A DNA stretch of 7,268 bases from Rubrobacter sp. (GTDB lineage Bacteria; Actinomycetota; Rubrobacteria; Rubrobacterales; Rubrobacteraceae). A program made the position numbers and the translations under genes. Positions 4,273 through 7,268 of this stretch are shown piece by piece (the stretch's first letter is position 1; each line of letters begins with the position of its first letter). The DNA is taken from NCBI GenBank assembly GCA_013815575.1, contig JACDFX010000075.1, positions 1-7,268 of the forward strand, given 5' to 3'. The notes beneath the pieces are model-generated. The model did no database searches, had not been told where the DNA came from, and saw only the letters and a list, made by a program, of their open reading frames with translations.

Positions 4273-5610
4273 ATGGGGGAGACGGTGTTGTCCCGGTGGT
4301 TCTCCACACCACGCCTCATAGTCTACGGTTTCCTGGCGTTGATGGCGCTCGGGACCTTGCTGTTGAAGTTGCCTGTCTCGACGCGGGACGGAATCTCCTG
4401 GACGGACGCGTTCTTCGTCTCGGTGAGTTGCGGGAGCGTTACCGGCCTCTCGACGGTTACTATCCCAACCACCTTCACCCCGTTCGGTCAGGTCGTGATG
4501 ATGGTCCTGGTGCAGCTCGGGGGGTTGGGGATCATGACGGTAACCACCCTCGCCGCCCTCCTCATCGGCCAGCGGGTGGGCTTTCGGGGCCTGCTCGCGG
4601 TGCGAGAGGAGATAGACAACGTGGATTCGCTGCGAAACACGTTCCGCCTGCTCGGCCAGATAGCGGCCATCACGTTCGCGGTGGAGCTCGTCGGGGCGGT
4701 GGTGCTGGGAGTGGGGTTCTTCCGGCGTGGGATGGGTGTGGGCGAGAGCGCTTTTCAGGGCGCCTTCCACTCCATCATGGCCTTCTGCAACGCGGGGTTC
4801 ACGATCCTACCCGGCGAAGGTCTCGTGCCCTACGCCGGGGACTGGCTCGTCGTCGGCTCCCTAGTTATCGTCATAACGCTGGGCGGGCTCGGGTTCCCGG
4901 TTCTCGTGGACCTCTACCGCTACCGGTACGACCGGAGGCTGTCGGTTCATTCCAGGCTCGTCCTGATCGCCTCCGGCGTGCTCGTCGTGGTTGGCGTCCT
5001 TAGCGTGGCCCTGATGGAGTGGGGCAACCAGGCCACGCTGGGGGGCGAGACCACCAGCACGCGGGCGGCCATGTCCGTTTTTCAGGGGATCACGCCCCGG
5101 ACGGCCGGGTTCGCCACCCTGGATTACGCGGAGATGCGGGACCCCACCCTGGTGGTGCAGACGCTGCTCATGTTCATCGGCACGGCCCCGACCTCAACCG
5201 GCGGCGGCGTAAAGGTCACCACCGTTGCGCTCGTCTTCCTCATCGTAGTCTCTCAAGTCAGGGGGCAGGAAAACATCACCCTGTTCTGGCGCGAGCTGCC
5301 GCGGGCGCTGGTCGCGAAGGCGCTTGCCGTCCTCGCCCTGTCCACCGTCCTGATCGTGCTCGGAACCCTGACGATCATGATCTCCGACGGGCTGGAGCTC
5401 CTGCCGGCCCTCTTCGAGATCACCTCGGCCTTCGGGACCACCGGCCTATCCCTCGACGTAACCCCCCAACTCTCCCCTTTCGGGAAGATCCTCGTGGCGG
5501 TCATAATGTTCCTCGGTCGCGTGGGCCCCATAACGTTCATCATCGCGATGACCGCGCGCCAGAGGCCGGCGCGCTACAAGTACCCGCAGGAGGACATAGC
5601 GATAGGGTAG
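4273..5610 (+). CDS. ktrB: KtrB/TrkH-family potassium channel subunit
   Basis: This is the membrane pore of a Ktr/Trk potassium uptake system. From ATG 4273 it has 445 residues, the length typical of KtrB and shorter than classic TrkH. Four repeated membrane-pore-membrane units are visible. Their filter motifs are TGLS (57-60), NAGF (173-176), TAGF in ITPRTAGF (277-280) and TTGL in SAFGTTGL (389-392); each supplies the filter glycine. A Gly/Ser/Thr-rich stretch near 303-317 (GTAPTSTGGGVKVTT) corresponds to the intramembrane gating loop. The conserved FLGRVGPIT near the C-terminus is also present. The regulatory partner KtrA/TrkA, a cytosolic nucleotide-binding ring, is not adjacent and must be elsewhere if present. 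The start is uncertain: AAAAGGAG directly abuts ATG 4273, while GTG 4285 and TTG 4288 have GGGGGAG at better spacing. The choice changes only four to five residues. Confidence 0.92.
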   Translation: MGETVLSRWFSTPRLIVYGFLALMALGTLLLKLPVSTRDGISWTDAFFVSVSCGSVTGLSTVTIPTTFTPFGQVVMMVLVQLGGLGIMTVTTLAALLIGQRVGFRGLLAVREEIDNVDSLRNTFRLLGQIAAITFAVELVGAVVLGVGFFRRGMGVGESAFQGAFHSIMAFCNAGFTILPGEGLVPYAGDWLVVGSLVIVITLGGLGFPVLVDLYRYRYDRRLSVHSRLVLIASGVLVVVGVLSVALMEWGNQATLGGETTSTRAAMSVFQGITPRTAGFATLDYAEMRDPTLVVQTLLMFIGTAPTSTGGGVKVTTVALVFLIVVSQVRGQENITLFWRELPRALVAKALAVLALSTVLIVLGTLTIMISDGLELLPALFEITSAFGTTGLSLDVTPQLSPFGKILVAVIMFLGRVGPITFIIAMTARQRPARYKYPQEDIAIG

Positions 5611-5629
5611 GGGCGGGTTCCAACCGTCC
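5611..5629. terminator. Weak hairpin between convergent genes, possible bidirectional terminator
   Basis: GGGCGG (5611-5616) can pair with CCGTCC (5624-5629), with one G-U pair, around a seven-base loop in the 30-base gap between the converging ktrB and permease stop codons. There is no T-tract on either strand, so this would have to act as a tract-less terminator. Support is structural only. Confidence 0.25.
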
Positions 5630-5640
5630 GGCGGCCCATT

Positions 5641-6918
5641 CTAGAAATACCTCAACACGACGTAGAGCGTCGCCAACGCCAGGGATGCCAGGGTGACGGG
5701 AATACCGTAGAGCATGAACTTTACGAAAGAGATCTTCTGCCCGGCTCGCTCGCTCATACCGGCTACGACGACGTTGGCCGAGGCCCCGATGAGGGTGAGG
5801 TTGCCGCCGAAGTCCGCTCCGAGGGCGAGCGACCACCACAGGGGTTGGACCTCCGCTTCGGAGAGGCCCTCCGCCTCGGCGAGGTCCTGTATTACCGGGA
5901 TCATGGTTGCCGTGAACGGGATGTTGTCCACGATGCCGGACGCCAGGCCGCTGCCCAGGATCACCACGACAGCGGTCGTCGCCGACGACCCGCCGCTGAC
6001 GCCCGTGAGCGCCTCGGCGATGCTCCCGACGAAGCCGGTCACCTCCAGGCCTCCCACTAGGACGAAGAGGCCGACGAAGAAGAGCAGGGTGGGCCACTCG
6101 ACCTCGCGCAGGACCTCCTCGACGTCAACCCCCGAGTAGAGCATCAGGGCCGCCGCGCCGAAGAGGGCTATCGTGGCGGCCTCCAGGTGGAGCGCCCCGT
6201 GCAGGAAGAAGGCGAGGATGACGAGGCCGAGGATTATCAGGGACTTGCGGAGCAGGACCCCATCCCGGATGCTGCCTGCGGCGTCCAGGTTGGCGATCAC
6301 TTCTTTGGCACCCTCCCTGTCCGCAAGGTCCCTGCGGAACATCAGGTAGAGGATGCCGAGGACGACCGGCAGTGAGATCAGGACGATGGGCGTCATGTTC
6401 ACGACGAAGTCCGCGAAGGAGAGGTCCGCGGCGCTCCCGATCAGGATGTTCGGCGGGTCCCCGATCAGGGTCGCCGCCCCCCCGATGTTCGAGGCCATCA
6501 CCTGCGTCAGCAAGAAGGGCATCGGCGAGGTGTCCAGAGCGTCCGCGATCAGGAACGTGACCGGCACCATGAGGATGACGGTTGTCACGTTGTCCAGAAA
6601 GGCCGAGAGAAAGGCGGTGACGAGGGCGAGAAGTATCAGGATGCGTCCCGGCTTCGCCCCGCCCCACTGGGCGCTTTTTATGGCGAGGTACTCGAAGACG
6701 CCGGTCCTCTCCAGTATCGCCACGATCACCATCATCCCGGCGAGCAGCCCGATGGTGTTCCAGTCGATGAACTCGCCCGCCGCCTCTTCCTGGGAGACGA
6801 CGCCAAAGGAGACGAGGATGGCCGCCCCTAGGAGGGCCACAACCGTCCGGTTCGCCAACTCGAACGCTATAAGCGCGAGCACCACCACGAAGAGGCCGAC
6901 CGCGAAGACTTCCTGCAC
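5641..6918 (-). CDS. ArsB/NhaD-like permease, SLC13 (ion transporter) superfamily
   Basis: From GTG 6918 this is a 425-residue, very hydrophobic inner-membrane protein of about 10-12 membrane segments. It has the internal two-fold repeat of the ion transporter superfamily. The first half has FLDNVTT (107-113) and NIGGAATLIGDPPNILIG (144-161). The second half has IVDNIPFTATM (329-339) and GADFGGNLTLIGASANVV (367-384). These paired motifs line the substrate site in ArsB, NhaD, P-protein and citrate-type permeases. The substrate cannot be read from the sequence: sodium/proton exchange, arsenite export or uptake of a carboxylate or inorganic anion are all possible. No arsenic genes are nearby. 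The frame extends to 6999, but that part overlaps the divergent CBS gene. GTG 6918 is the best start, ten bases after a TATTAT element and without a Shine-Dalgarno site. The stop lies 30 bases from that of ktrB, tail to tail. Confidence 0.9.
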   Translation of the reverse strand: MQEVFAVGLFVVVLALIAFELANRTVVALLGAAILVSFGVVSQEEAAGEFIDWNTIGLLAGMMVIVAILERTGVFEYLAIKSAQWGGAKPGRILILLALVTAFLSAFLDNVTTVILMVPVTFLIADALDTSPMPFLLTQVMASNIGGAATLIGDPPNILIGSAADLSFADFVVNMTPIVLISLPVVLGILYLMFRRDLADREGAKEVIANLDAAGSIRDGVLLRKSLIILGLVILAFFLHGALHLEAATIALFGAAALMLYSGVDVEEVLREVEWPTLLFFVGLFVLVGGLEVTGFVGSIAEALTGVSGGSSATTAVVVILGSGLASGIVDNIPFTATMIPVIQDLAEAEGLSEAEVQPLWWSLALGADFGGNLTLIGASANVVVAGMSERAGQKISFVKFMLYGIPVTLASLALATLYVVLRYF

Positions 6919-6928
6919 GCGGTAGAGG

Positions 6929-6938
6929 ATAATACAAT
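6929..6938. promoter_or_regulatory. Overlapping divergent -10 elements
   Basis: The ten bases ATAATACAAT offer TATTAT on the minus strand (6934-6929), ten bases before the permease GTG, and TACAAT on the plus strand (6933-6938), about 42 bases before the CBS gene start. GATAAT (6928-6933, plus) is an alternative. If both are used, polymerase can bind in only one direction at a time, so the divergent genes may be expressed competitively. No good -35 is seen for either. Confidence 0.4.
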
Positions 6939-6964
6939 TTGCGCGGGAGAGCCCGTCAGACGAG

Positions 6965-6991
6965 AGATCGAGGGGATCAGGTGGATCGAGA
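6965..6991 (+). repeat. Three imperfect 9-base tandem units around the CBS gene start
   Basis: AGATCGAGG (6965-6973), GGATCAGGT (6974-6982) and GGATCGAGA (6983-6991) line up in exact 9-base register, each centred on GATC. They span the GAGGGG ribosome binding site and the GTG start of the CBS gene. The pattern may be a short slippage expansion or chance. Confidence 0.3.
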
Positions 6992-7268
6992 ACCAGCACC
7001 CCGACGGAATATCAGGGTGGAGGACGTGATGCGGACCGCCGTAAGCGTCACCCCGGAGACCCCGGCACGGGAGGTCTTGAAGATCCTGCGCGACAACAAC
7101 ATCCCCGGCGTACCGGTGGTGAACGAGGCCGGGGAGCTCGAAGGTTTCGTCACCGACGGGCACCTGATGGACTCGGCGCTCCCCCGGTACATGAAGATGA
7201 TGGGCAACCTCTCCTTCGTGCCAGACGACGCCGACGAGTGGGTCCACTACCTCACCGACGCCGCTGAC
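6981..7268 (+). CDS. CBS-domain protein, N-terminal part (runs off right edge)
   Basis: A GTG at 6981, five bases after GAGGGG, opens a frame that stays open for 96 codons to the window edge. After a 12-residue lead, residues 13 to about 65 form a CBS motif: VEDVMRTAVSVTPETPAREV, then IPGVPVVNEAGELEGFVTDG. This is followed by a linker (LPRYMKMMGNLSFVPDDADEW) of the kind placed between two CBS motifs in some bacterial proteins, so a second CBS motif is expected beyond the edge. CBS pairs sense adenosine-type ligands. GTG 7017 and ATG 7029 are in-frame alternatives, but only 6981 has a well-spaced ribosome binding site. It is divergent from the ArsB/NhaD-like permease across 62 bases, so a link to regulating that transporter is reasonable but unproven. 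It differs from the AcuB protein at the other end of the window and has no ACT domain in the visible part. Confidence 0.8.
   Translation, partial: MDREPAPRRNIRVEDVMRTAVSVTPETPAREVLKILRDNNIPGVPVVNEAGELEGFVTDGHLMDSALPRYMKMMGNLSFVPDDADEWVHYLTDAAD

Noticed and set aside
5540..6937. Minus-strand frames 5540-6097 and 6125-6937 inside the permease gene
   Set aside because: They are the alternative frame of the permease, rich in Arg, Gly and Pro; the hydrophobic permease frame with paired motifs is the real one.
6867..7247. Minus-strand frames (6867-7247, 6977-7207) opposite the right-edge CBS gene
   Set aside because: The plus strand encodes a clear CBS motif behind a ribosome binding site. The minus frames have no motif and would overlap the permease start.
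1..7268. Search for a defence system, CRISPR array, prophage or insertion sequence
   Set aside because: No array-like repeats, transposase, integrase, helicase or nuclease cluster was found; the only defence-like genes are the common VapC-type toxin-antitoxin pair.

Overview
The window is a GC-rich, tightly packed bacterial chromosome segment. Gene content and style (an acuBC pair, clpS, moaA, KtrB-type potassium channel, GTG starts, very short leaders) fit a high-GC Gram-positive, plausibly a deep-branching actinobacterium such as a Rubrobacter relative. That placement is inference from gene style only. No RNA gene, CRISPR array, insertion sequence or integrase was seen.

Layout, left to right. 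A 5'-partial unrecognised gene runs leftward off the window (1-220, minus). Divergent from it is acuB-acuC (300-2095, plus): a CBS-CBS-ACT sensor-like protein and a zinc-dependent deacetylase of the histone-deacetylase fold, joined by a 4-base overlap. In Bacillus the homologous acu locus controls acetyl-CoA synthetase by lysine acetylation. Next come clpS (2189-2506), the N-degron adaptor of the Clp protease, and a small antitoxin-VapC pair (2549-3340) with lower third-position GC. The VapC frame has no stop at the usual family end and runs about 160 bases into the 3' end of moaA on the other strand. moaA (3179-4195, minus) encodes the radical-SAM enzyme of molybdenum cofactor synthesis. Divergent from it is a ktrB/trkH-type K+ channel subunit (4273-5610, plus), which converges on an ArsB/NhaD-like (SLC13 superfamily) permease (5641-6918, minus). 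Divergent from the permease, a CBS-domain protein starts at 6981 and runs off the right edge.

The genes do not form one pathway. The recurring themes are nucleotide- or metabolite-sensing domains (two separate CBS proteins), ion and anion transport, and post-translational control (deacetylation, N-end-rule proteolysis, toxin-antitoxin). Three divergent promoter regions are very short (about 60-80 bases). They carry -10-like elements so close to the start codons that leaderless mRNAs are likely for moaA and possible for two other genes.

Most of the window is ordinary, well-known families. The most unusual items are the antisense-coded C-terminal extension of VapC and small inverted or direct repeats in the promoter regions. 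I do not see convincing evidence of an undescribed multi-gene system.
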